A DNA stretch of 24,728 bases, from positions 1 through 24,728 of the forward strand of contig JBAYNT010000004.1 in NCBI GenBank assembly GCA_041678645.1, written 5' to 3'. Source of the DNA: WOZL01 sp041678645 (GTDB taxonomy: Bacteria > Patescibacteriota > Dojkabacteria > SC72). Numbering within the stretch: position 1 is the stretch's first letter; the number at the start of each line of letters is the position of its first letter. The notes below the pieces were generated by a model that worked only from the letters and a program-made list of their open reading frames with translations, ran no database searches and had not been told where the DNA came from. This document shows positions 14,075 to 21,925 of this stretch, one piece after another. The position numbers and the translations under genes are program-made.

Positions 14075-15713
14075 CAAAAGCTTTTAACCTCTCCTCTACC
14101 CTCTCCTTACCCATTACCTGCATCGTCTGGTATAAATCGGGTGTCTTAGCTTTTTTGGTTAAAGCAATTCTCAAAACCATAGCGACATCTCCGACCTTAC
14201 CCTTAAATTTCTCTGGATTATCTTTATAAGCCTTGTAGTCAGAGGTATAACCTAATTCATTGCCTATTCCCTTTATTTTATTGAACCATTCCTCACTTTT
14301 GTCATTAATGTCATATGTTTCTAAAAACTTCCCTATGATTTTCTTCGCGTCCCCAACTTCGACATTAGCCGGAAGCTTATCTGTGTCCAGCTCCTCAGAC
14401 ATATCATCAAAGAATATAGAGAATTGGTCATAAGCATCTCTCCACTTTACAATATCTTTCCTAATTTGAGCTCCCTCTCTTTCTATATTTAATATCTTAA
14501 TACAGTACTCCCTGTTCTCTTCCATCCTCTTAACCAATTTGTCATCATTCTTCTGGGCCCATTTAAATATCTCATCATACACCTCTGTCGCCAAAAGCCT
14601 TGCTATATAATCTCTGCATACCGCCTCAAGTTTAACCATATCAAACAAAGCTCCTGCCCTATTAAACTTTTCTAACTTTAATTGAAAATCAGAATATGGA
14701 AGATTAGGATTCTCTCGTCTCCAATCAGAGAAATTAGAATTCATAATGTTTAAGAAATATTCAGCTATCCCCGCCACAGGGTAACCCTTCTCTAAAAAGA
14801 ATTTTACATCTGCCTCAGGATCCTTACGTTTGCTTAACTTCCTCTTGTTTCCACCCTCCATCTTCATCAAAGGAGATGGATGTGCATAGGCGATCTTCTT
14901 GAAATTTAATTTCTCAAATATCTCTAAGTGTATAGGTACTGAAGGGAACCATTCTGTAGTTCTAATAACCAGATTAATTCCCATCAAAGTGTCATCTATT
15001 GGATGAGCAAAGTGATAAGTAGGATAGCCATCAGATTTAAGCAGAACAATATCCATATCATTTTCTGAGAAGGTACATCTACCCTTTATCTCATCATCAA
15101 ATTCAAATTTCTTTTCAAAGGTACCAGTGGAATACAATCTGATTGCAAACTTACTTCCCTTCTCTAATTCCTTTTTAATATCATCAAATGATACGTCTCT
15201 CCATTTTGCAAAAGAGCCATAGTAACCTGTCCTTACTCCTAACTCCTCTTGCTTTTTTCTAACTTCACTGAGCTCCTCTTCTGTTGCAAAACATGGATAG
15301 GCTACACCCCTACGAACCATATCTTTTGCAAATGTTTTGTAGATATCCAATCTCTCGCTTTGTATATATGGGCCGTAATCTCCACGGTGCACACTCTCAT
15401 CAAACTGTATTCCAAATTCTGAAAGTCTATTAATTAGAAAGTCTGTCCCACCTTCAACCTCCCTTTCCTTATCTGTGTCTTCTATTCTTAAAATACACAA
15501 GCCGTTTGTTTGATCAGCAAGCTTTCGGTCAATTAAAGAGGTATAGATATTCCCTACGTGTACAAAACCTGTCGGACTAGGCGCAAATCTAAGTACTAAA
15601 CTCTCTTGCTCTAAATTCCTATTTGGATATTTCGAAATAATATCTTCAGAGGTTTCCTCTATACTAGGAAAAAGTAAGTCCGCCAACTTAACATTTTCTT
15701 CTTCTGTTCTCAT
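14067..15713 (-). CDS. gltX: Glutamyl-tRNA synthetase (probably non-discriminating)
   Basis: Charges tRNA-Glu with glutamate and, where GlnRS is missing, also tRNA-Gln for later amidation by GatCAB. The 548 residues begin with an extension of about 40 (KLADLLFPSIEETSEDIISKYPNRNL) before LRFAPSPTGFVHVGN, whose HIGH motif is HVGN (52-55). This extension is familiar from clostridial-type GluRS. LRIEDTD (75-81) and the KMSKS-type loop KLSKR (292-296) are intact, followed by a helical anticodon-binding domain. A TATACA ends eight bases before the ATG at 15713, so the mRNA may be leaderless. Direct linkage to tRNA-Gln(CUG) supports, but does not prove, activity on tRNA-Gln. Confidence 0.93.
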   Translation of the reverse strand: MRTEEENVKLADLLFPSIEETSEDIISKYPNRNLEQESLVLRFAPSPTGFVHVGNIYTSLIDRKLADQTNGLCILRIEDTDKEREVEGGTDFLINRLSEFGIQFDESVHRGDYGPYIQSERLDIYKTFAKDMVRRGVAYPCFATEEELSEVRKKQEELGVRTGYYGSFAKWRDVSFDDIKKELEKGSKFAIRLYSTGTFEKKFEFDDEIKGRCTFSENDMDIVLLKSDGYPTYHFAHPIDDTLMGINLVIRTTEWFPSVPIHLEIFEKLNFKKIAYAHPSPLMKMEGGNKRKLSKRKDPEADVKFFLEKGYPVAGIAEYFLNIMNSNFSDWRRENPNLPYSDFQLKLEKFNRAGALFDMVKLEAVCRDYIARLLATEVYDEIFKWAQKNDDKLVKRMEENREYCIKILNIEREGAQIRKDIVKWRDAYDQFSIFFDDMSEELDTDKLPANVEVGDAKKIIGKFLETYDINDKSEEWFNKIKGIGNELGYTSDYKAYKDNPEKFKGKVGDVAMVLRIALTKKAKTPDLYQTMQVMGKERVEERLKAFVI

Positions 15714-15746
15714 TATGGTGTTGTATATAAATATCTTAGCTGATAA

Positions 15747-15752
15747 TATTAT
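15747..15752 (+). promoter_or_regulatory. -10 element of the 443-residue ORF
   Basis: TATTAT ends six bases before the ATG at 15759; an overlapping GATAAT (15743-15748) is a weaker alternative. The whole gap to gltX on the other strand is only 45 bases. Confidence 0.4.
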
Positions 15753-15758
15753 TATATC

Positions 15759-17090
15759 ATGACATTAACAGAAGCATCATTCTGGACAAAAAGATTAGGA
15801 GTCATATTGGGTGTATTAGTAGGGATATTCTCTATTGTGGCTATAATAATTACCTCTGTCTCAACGCCTCCGCCTCCACCAGAGTACCTGACAGCTAATT
15901 ATGCTTGTACAGAGAGGAAGGAAGAGTTCTTAGCAAGTAAGTTAGTTATTCCTTCTTTGGAGGTAAATAGTAATTCCGAGGGTCTATTTGAAATACAGAC
16001 TGAGACAGGAAAAGTTAATACCTTATCCAACTTGAAGATAATAAATGTACATAAGTATAAAGAAAAGTTACAACAGCTAGACAATCAAATAAAGGCCAAA
16101 ACAATAGCCTCTGCTCTTGGCTTTGACCCTGATGCCATATATAGAAAAGGAACTACCGACTATATCTGGACAGACTCGACTAACTCTAGGAGCCTTGATA
16201 TAGATGCAAGCACACTAAACTTTGTTATGACTACCAATGCTTCATACATCCGGGAGGTTGCAAAGAAAAGCACTTTGCCAACTGAAAACGAGGCAATAGC
16301 AATAGCAAAAAATGGTATACAAAAATTAAGAATATTGGGATCTGACTTCAATTACCACGAACCTAAAAATATTACTACACATTTAATTGATATTAATCCG
16401 GATGGATCATATTCAGAAGCTGCATCTCTGGCTGAGGCTGAGTTAATAAAAGTTGATTTGCACAAAACAAAGCCAATGGTCTCGATAAAGGACAACATCA
16501 CTAATTCCTCAGTTATTATAAACACTCTTAACAGTAAAATCGGTCAAGCTCAGGAGGAAGAGATAATTATTAATGATCAAAGAATAAAGGTGTATAACTA
16601 CTCAACATTTGTTACCTATCAAAATCCAAGCTCCAGCAATATCTCAATTTATGTAGGACCAAAAGATCCGGGGAGTAAACAATTCGAAAATATATATCAG
16701 ATAAATTTCACCTACTGGCCTATCGAGGTTGAAAGCTGTGGAACTTACGAATTAGTCTCTCCAACCTATGCTTTAGAAAAGGTGCAAAGCGGAGGAGGAA
16801 GCCTCATGTATTTAAATGAGAAAAATGGTGACGAGATACGGGATTATCAACCAAAAACAGTAAATAAATATATTATTTATGATATTGCCCTAGCTTACTA
16901 CGAGCCAATACAACAGCCAAATTTTTTGCAACCCATATATATAATTAGTGGAGAGGCAGTATTTGCGAATGACACAAGAGGAGACTTCCACATATTCTAT
17001 CCCGCTATAAACTACGATATCGTACAAGATAAAATTAAGCTGCCGGATGCACCAACAGAGAAAAACTCAGGTGGTATGCTAGGTTTATAG
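15759..17090 (+). CDS. Uncharacterised membrane-anchored extracellular protein
   Basis: Not recognised. The 443 residues begin with a short cytoplasmic tail, one membrane helix (about 13-34) and a run of five prolines (37-41), then about 400 residues predicted outside the membrane. The outside part is polar, rich in Asn, Ser and Thr, with alternating beta-like segments; SYIREVAKKSTLPTENEAIAIAKN-type helical stretches (about 166-189) recall the PepSY/YycI-like fold, but I cannot confirm that. A small C-terminal tail contains Gly and Met. Its stop overlaps the convergent dacA stop by six bases. The neighbouring carboxypeptidase makes a cell-envelope role reasonable, no more. Confidence 0.7.
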   Translation: MTLTEASFWTKRLGVILGVLVGIFSIVAIIITSVSTPPPPPEYLTANYACTERKEEFLASKLVIPSLEVNSNSEGLFEIQTETGKVNTLSNLKIINVHKYKEKLQQLDNQIKAKTIASALGFDPDAIYRKGTTDYIWTDSTNSRSLDIDASTLNFVMTTNASYIREVAKKSTLPTENEAIAIAKNGIQKLRILGSDFNYHEPKNITTHLIDINPDGSYSEAASLAEAELIKVDLHKTKPMVSIKDNITNSSVIINTLNSKIGQAQEEEIIINDQRIKVYNYSTFVTYQNPSSSNISIYVGPKDPGSKQFENIYQINFTYWPIEVESCGTYELVSPTYALEKVQSGGGSLMYLNEKNGDEIRDYQPKTVNKYIIYDIALAYYEPIQQPNFLQPIYIISGEAVFANDTRGDFHIFYPAINYDIVQDKIKLPDAPTEKNSGGMLGL

Positions 17091-18095
17091 CTCTCTTAAG
17101 AACTTTTCTGTATCTTCAAACCTCTCATTAGAATCAAGTACTATACTCACATATCCATCTTTGGTAATCCCCACAAAACATTTCCCTGCCAACTTCGTGC
17201 TTCCTGTTTTCCCAGCAATATTACCGAATTGCCCAAGAAGGGCATTCGTAGTATATATACGCTCCTTACCAATGTCCCAAGTTAAATCAGCATATCCTCT
17301 GCCCAGAGTATCCATCATGAAATCATTTCTATAAACAACTGTAATTAGCCTGTAAAGATCTCTAGCAGTAGAGATATTCCCTCCAGCTATATCCAATCCT
17401 GAGGGATTGTTAAACTTAGTATCATTTAATCCCAAAGAATTAGCATACCCATTCATTTTTTCAACAAAGGCATCTACTCCACCATCCATATGGTCTGCAA
17501 GTACATAGGCAGGGTCGTTATAAGAGCTAATTAGCATTCCTTCTAGAAGAGCTTTTACTGTTACACTATCTCCCTTATCAAAACCTAAACTCCATTCCAT
17601 ATCCTCCCCCCTATACCAATCCTGTTTGACCTCTACAGTATCAGACAATTCAAATTCTTTAGTAGCGACCAGTGCCGTCATAAGTTTTGTAATGCTAGCT
17701 ATATATAACGGTTCATCTATATTTTTCTGGTAAAGAATTTCCCCATTGTTTAAATTCGCATATAATGCTGATTTTGAGATTACCAGATCAGTATCAAAAA
17801 CTGTAGATGATAAAGGAGCAACTCCAAAATCAGTATTTACGTCAACAAATTTCCCCTCTATCTCATATGTTTTAATGTATTTTGTTTTTTTGAAGAGAGA
17901 AAATTGTGAAAGTAGAAAAGATAAGACGAAAATTAAAATAACGGAAACTGAAATAGCGATAATTTTAAAAATCCTCTTTTTCTTTAGCTCTTGTTCCATC
18001 TCCTTAGCTTTAAGATCCGCTCGATATGCTTGCTTAAGTAGCTTTGGATCATAACGGAAATCTTCAAGTTGTTTTTGAGAACCTTTTTGGGGCAT
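17085..18095 (-). CDS. dacA: D-alanyl-D-alanine carboxypeptidase, S11 family
   Basis: Trims the terminal D-Ala from peptidoglycan stem peptides outside the membrane. The 336-residue protein has a charged cytoplasmic tail of about 42, one membrane helix (about 43-64) as uncleaved anchor, and the penicillin-binding fold. All three active-site motifs are present: SITK (134-137), SYN (191-193) and KTG (296-298). It lacks the C-terminal domain of E. coli DacA, which is common in short S11 enzymes. It starts 11 bases after the aspS stop with no promoter of its own, so it is the last gene of the aspS unit. Confidence 0.93.
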   Translation of the reverse strand: MPQKGSQKQLEDFRYDPKLLKQAYRADLKAKEMEQELKKKRIFKIIAISVSVILIFVLSFLLSQFSLFKKTKYIKTYEIEGKFVDVNTDFGVAPLSSTVFDTDLVISKSALYANLNNGEILYQKNIDEPLYIASITKLMTALVATKEFELSDTVEVKQDWYRGEDMEWSLGFDKGDSVTVKALLEGMLISSYNDPAYVLADHMDGGVDAFVEKMNGYANSLGLNDTKFNNPSGLDIAGGNISTARDLYRLITVVYRNDFMMDTLGRGYADLTWDIGKERIYTTNALLGQFGNIAGKTGSTKLAGKCFVGITKDGYVSIVLDSNERFEDTEKFLREL

Positions 18096-18106
18096 TAGAT
18101 TTTCAA

Positions 18107-19438
18107 TTAGTTTTTCTTTGCTATTAACTTCCCTATTCTATTAGGAGTATTAGGTACAAAGGTAGCTAGCAAGACGGTATCTAAGTTTAAAAGCTTCATC
18201 AGAAATCGCTCTGTTCCAATAGCAAATCCACCATGAGGAGGACAACCGTATCGAAAATATTCAAAGTAATCTTCTAATTCCGCCTCTTTGATACCCCTCT
18301 CTCTTGCGTTCTCTACTAGTTGGTCTTCTCTATGCTCCCTTTGAGCTCCTGTAGTTACCTCTAGCCCTTTCCAAAACAGGTCATATCCTAATGCTAGACT
18401 TGCGTCATTTGGACTTTTCATATGATAGAATGCTCGGATAGCGTGAGGGTAATCTGTCATAAAGAAAAATTCACAACCAGTTTCCTTCTCCAAAATCTCT
18501 CCAAGGGCTTTCTCCTCCTCAGGAGAGAAGTCACCTGTTGCTTTACTTTTAATACCTTCTCTTGCGAGTTTCTCTTTAGCCTCTTTTACAGTAATCATAG
18601 GAATATCTTCTGGGATATTTACATCCACATCAAATCTCTGCTTAATTTCATCTCCATATTCCTCTTTTACCTCTTTAAGAACTTTTTTAATCATATCACT
18701 CTCGAACTTTATAACATCTTTATAGTCATCAATATAACCTAGCTCTACATCAAAGCTTGTGTACTCGGTAAGATGCCTAGTCGTAAATGATTTTTCCGCT
18801 CTAAATACTGGCCCCATATTAAATACACCCTCTAAGTCAGCAGCAATACCCATCTGCTTATGGAATTGCGGTGATTGTGCTAAGTAGGCTTTCTTATCAA
18901 AGTATTTAATTTCAAAAACATTAGCACCTCCCTCACTTGCAACACTAATTATTCTTGGCCCATGTATCTCTTTAAGCCCATGTTCTATACAGTATGTCCT
19001 CATAACCTGACCTATCAAGGTAGATACTTCCATCATTAACTGGTTCTTCTGAGTCCTAAGATCTATCCATCGATAATCTAGTCTTTTATCTAGAGAAGTT
19101 ACGTTGTTCACATGCTCATCTTCTGGAGTGATTGGTAGAGGAGTTTTAGCTAGAGAGTCGACAATGAGATTTTCTATAGCAAGCTCATAGCCTTGTTCTA
19201 CCTGCTGGGCAATTTTTACTTCACCCTGTATGTCAATTACCGACTCTTGAGTTAATGACTTAGCCTGTTTAAAAACTTCGTCATCGCCATGCCAAGCCAC
19301 GGTCTGTACATTGCCAGTTTTATCTCTTATGACCAGAAACATTATCTTTCCTTGGTCCCTAATTGTGTCAACCCTTCCTCTGATTCTGACTTTTTCCCCA
19401 ACGTTCTCCTTTAACTCTGATATATATGTTCTTTGCAT
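18107..19438 (-). CDS. aspS: Aspartyl-tRNA synthetase, archaeal type
   Basis: Class IIb synthetase that charges tRNA-Asp. At 443 residues it lacks the GAD insertion of ordinary bacterial AspRS (about 590) and follows archaeal enzymes: an OB-fold anticodon domain (about 1-105), LDKRLDYRWIDLR, motif 2 in FRAEKSFTTRHLTEY, KGLEVTTGAQREHR, and motif 3 GFAIGTER near the end. Two residues that restrict tRNA recognition in Thermococcus AspRS (Trp26 and Lys85, from memory) are here Asp and Glu by my alignment, so it may also act on tRNA-Asn (non-discriminating); this is inference. A T-box (19462-19538 core) precedes it and dacA follows. Confidence 0.93.
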   Translation of the reverse strand: MQRTYISELKENVGEKVRIRGRVDTIRDQGKIMFLVIRDKTGNVQTVAWHGDDEVFKQAKSLTQESVIDIQGEVKIAQQVEQGYELAIENLIVDSLAKTPLPITPEDEHVNNVTSLDKRLDYRWIDLRTQKNQLMMEVSTLIGQVMRTYCIEHGLKEIHGPRIISVASEGGANVFEIKYFDKKAYLAQSPQFHKQMGIAADLEGVFNMGPVFRAEKSFTTRHLTEYTSFDVELGYIDDYKDVIKFESDMIKKVLKEVKEEYGDEIKQRFDVDVNIPEDIPMITVKEAKEKLAREGIKSKATGDFSPEEEKALGEILEKETGCEFFFMTDYPHAIRAFYHMKSPNDASLALGYDLFWKGLEVTTGAQREHREDQLVENARERGIKEAELEDYFEYFRYGCPPHGGFAIGTERFLMKLLNLDTVLLATFVPNTPNRIGKLIAKKN

Positions 19439-19461
19439 TTTGCAGATTTTGATAAGTAAAA

Positions 19462-19511
19462 TAAAAATCCCCTCTTCCCTTAGATCTATTATGATCTAAA
19501 GAAAAAGGGGA
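19462..19511 (-). terminator. T-box terminator of aspS
   Basis: A 19-base-pair stem with three G-U pairs: the 5' arm starts TCCCCTTTTT (19511 downward) and the 3' arm ends GAAGAGGGGA (at 19468), with the loop at 19492-19487, followed by TTTTTAT. Its 5' arm contains the CCCC that closes the antiterminator, so the two folds compete. Confidence 0.92.
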
Positions 19512-19582
19512 CGATATACGTTACCGTGGTGCCACCCCAATTGCATTTACAAATGCCACTTGTTTAGTTTTGCACTGTCAAT
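19462..19582 (-). promoter_or_regulatory. T-box riboswitch elements upstream of aspS
   Basis: Minus strand GGGGTGGCACCACGG (19538-19524) matches the T-box at most positions. The bulge UGGC fits tRNAs with discriminator G, as expected for tRNA-Asp. GGGG/CCCC and ACG/CGT arms flank it as in an antiterminator, and the terminator follows. GCATT/AATGC (about 19558-19545) may be Stem III. Only about 45 bases lie between the likely start of transcription (about 19582, from the TATAAT at 19592-19587 overlapping the recJ stop) and the T-box, too few for a normal Stem I. Confidence 0.78.
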
Positions 19583-19587
19583 TAAGA

Positions 19588-21288
19588 TTATACACTATAC
19601 TTCCATTCGTTGGCTATAACTTGTAACTGTTCACTACCATTCCAACTGTTAACGTTAACATTTCCTACAATATCTATAGCATCGTCCACTTTCAGATTTT
19701 CTACATCTTCATCACACCAAAAGAGTAGTACTGTAACTAGCTCTACTCCATCCCCTTTGCAGAGCAGTTTGAGATGATTCTGAACTTTACCAATAGGCTG
19801 CTTTTGGACAACAACTAAATCCCTAAAGCCAACAATTGGTTTACGATTACCATATCCAAATGGCTCTAACTCTTTTAATATCTCCAAGAACCTAAACGTT
19901 ATATCAGTGGTAGATAGCTCTAGGTCTATATTAAGTACTGGTGTCAACATTCCTTTAGTAATTTCTTTATCTGCAATCTTTTTTAAACATTTTGTGAAAT
20001 CTTTCCACTTCCCTTCTTTTACAGTAAATCCTCCGGCCTGTTCATGACCTCCAAATCTTTCTAGATGTTGACTGCATTTCTCAAGTGCTGTTGTAATATT
20101 AAATCCTGGTATACTCCTAGCAGAGCCCCTTATCTCTCCATTGTTATCAGTAGCAACTATAGTTGGCCTATTAAACTCTTCATTTAATTTGCCTGCAACA
20201 AGTCCTACAATGCCCTCATGCCAGTTGTCACCTAATATCATAAGAATCTTTTCTTCTGTATCTACCATTTCCTTTGCTTCTGAAAGGGCCTCCCCTGTCA
20301 TTTTCTGTCTTTCAAAATTAAGGTAGTCTAATTTAGAGGCAAGCTCCATACAGAGTTTAGGATCATTACTAACCAGAAGTTTGACTGCATCTATCGCAGA
20401 ATCTATACGCCCTGAAGCGTTAAGTCGGGGACCTATTATAAAGCCAATATGATATGTGTCTAATTGACTAATCTCAACCTCAGCCTTTTCTATTAAACTC
20501 TTTAGCCCTAGCCTCCTCTGTTTTTTTATTTGCTGTAATCCATATTTAACGATGGTGCGATTAACAGATTTCAGTTCCATAATATCAGTGATAGTAGCTA
20601 GAGCTACAAGGTCTAGGCCAGGAGTATCTTCGTTTATCTCAAAATTCATTCCTATTTCTGCTTTTATCGCTTGGATTAATAGAAATGCTACGAAAGCCCC
20701 ACAGATTTCGACTTCAGCATACTCATGCTTAGGGAATCTCTGATGAACTAAAGGATACTTTAAGTCCTCTGAAATATCATCTGGTACTTGATGATGATCG
20801 GTAATTATGAAATCAACTTTCTTCTCCTTAAGATATTTATTAATTATCTCCTTATCTCTTACGCCACAATCTACTGTAAGTATTAAATCTGCTCCCATCT
20901 CTATGCATTCATCGATAGATGACTCAGTTAGCCCATATCCCTGATCGGTACGACTTGGTATAAATGGTAGGGCATCAACCTTCTTTTCTAAATGCTTTGA
21001 CAAATCTCTGTATAGGAATTCCCACAGTATACTTGTTGCAGATATTCCATCTGCATCATAGTCTCCATGGATTACTATTTTTTTATCATTTTTAACTGCT
21101 TTAACAATAGCTTTAGCAGCATCTTTAGCACCATACAGCTTCTCAAAAGTTGGAAGGTCGTCTAATTGAGGATTTAAAAAACTTTTAACATTCTCTATCC
21201 CTCTTAACTTTAAGATTGTTTTAGAGACCTCATCTAATGAGATTACATTTTTAGGCCATACCCATTTCTTTTTACTCTCTAGGCTCAT
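19588..21288 (-). CDS. recJ: Single-strand-specific exonuclease RecJ
   Basis: 5'-3' exonuclease on single-stranded DNA in recombination and mismatch/base excision repair. The 566 residues contain the DHH-family motifs: HGDYDADG (74-81), LTVDCG (about 137-142), TDHH (163-166), and the DHHA1 segment RLNASGRID and GGHEQAGGF that binds the DNA end, followed by the C-terminal OB-like domain. The length matches bacterial RecJ (about 560-580). The ATG lies inside the end of recX (17-base overlap), so translation is coupled. The TAA stop is part of a TATAAT that may drive aspS. Confidence 0.96.
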   Translation of the reverse strand: MSLESKKKWVWPKNVISLDEVSKTILKLRGIENVKSFLNPQLDDLPTFEKLYGAKDAAKAIVKAVKNDKKIVIHGDYDADGISATSILWEFLYRDLSKHLEKKVDALPFIPSRTDQGYGLTESSIDECIEMGADLILTVDCGVRDKEIINKYLKEKKVDFIITDHHQVPDDISEDLKYPLVHQRFPKHEYAEVEICGAFVAFLLIQAIKAEIGMNFEINEDTPGLDLVALATITDIMELKSVNRTIVKYGLQQIKKQRRLGLKSLIEKAEVEISQLDTYHIGFIIGPRLNASGRIDSAIDAVKLLVSNDPKLCMELASKLDYLNFERQKMTGEALSEAKEMVDTEEKILMILGDNWHEGIVGLVAGKLNEEFNRPTIVATDNNGEIRGSARSIPGFNITTALEKCSQHLERFGGHEQAGGFTVKEGKWKDFTKCLKKIADKEITKGMLTPVLNIDLELSTTDITFRFLEILKELEPFGYGNRKPIVGFRDLVVVQKQPIGKVQNHLKLLCKGDGVELVTVLLFWCDEDVENLKVDDAIDIVGNVNVNSWNGSEQLQVIANEWKYSV

Positions 21289-21925
21289 CTTCTATAAATT
21301 GTTTAATTAAATCATATGAGAAACCTTTCCTTTGTAGATATGCAACCTTTTTCCTATCAGCTATATCTAGTTTGTAACTTTTATACTTCTTGTAGAAAGC
21401 CCTTTTCAATATATCATACTCATCTTCTATTAACTCATCACAAACTTTATTTGCAATATCTTTGTTAACGCCTTTACTCATTAGCTCGGATATTAATACA
21501 AATTTCCCTCTAGGTTTGTTTTTTATTCTACTTTCTATAAACATCCTTGCGTAGCTTTCATCATCTAACAGGAGCAACTCCTCTAATTTCTCAATTATTT
21601 CATCGAATATCTCATCGAAATTAATATCTACACCCTCATCAAACCAATTCCCTTTCTTCTTAAATCTTAAGTCATTAAGATATCTCCTTATCTGGAATAC
21701 GGTCTTAGGAGCACGTGTTAAGTAGTTAACTGCTCTATCAGTAAAACGTTGTTTAAGATCTTGATAGAGGACATCTTGAAGGATCTCTTCTGAGATTTTT
21801 TTATCTTTATACAGATTAAACTTAGCCAGAGTATTAGTTGATATCCCAGCAAAGAACTGTTCATCTATGTATAGATTGACCCTAGATGTGTTCTTTTTTT
21901 GTTGCTCTAGTTTTGTAATTATCAC
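21272..21925 (-). CDS. recX: Regulatory protein RecX
   Basis: RecX binds RecA filaments and limits their growth. The 217 residues are mainly helical and basic with the RecX repeat pattern, for example AVNYLTRAPKTVFQIRRYLN (about 67-86), DDESYARMFIESRIKNKPRGKFVLISELMSKGVNKDIA (about 119-156) and KVAYLQRKGFSYDLIKQFIE near the end. It starts with GTG at 21925, directly after the recA TAG with no spacer, the classical recA-recX arrangement. The end overlaps recJ by 17 bases, forming a three-gene repair operon. Confidence 0.9.
   Translation of the reverse strand: MIITKLEQQKKNTSRVNLYIDEQFFAGISTNTLAKFNLYKDKKISEEILQDVLYQDLKQRFTDRAVNYLTRAPKTVFQIRRYLNDLRFKKKGNWFDEGVDINFDEIFDEIIEKLEELLLLDDESYARMFIESRIKNKPRGKFVLISELMSKGVNKDIANKVCDELIEDEYDILKRAFYKKYKSYKLDIADRKKVAYLQRKGFSYDLIKQFIEDEPRE

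Noticed and set aside
19496..19552. Small minus-strand ORF over the aspS T-box (starting with ATG in the AATGCAATTG segment) as a leader peptide.
   Set aside because: Its codons are not rich in Asp or Asn and it simply reads through the T-box bulge and terminator arm; T-box pairing explains the conservation.
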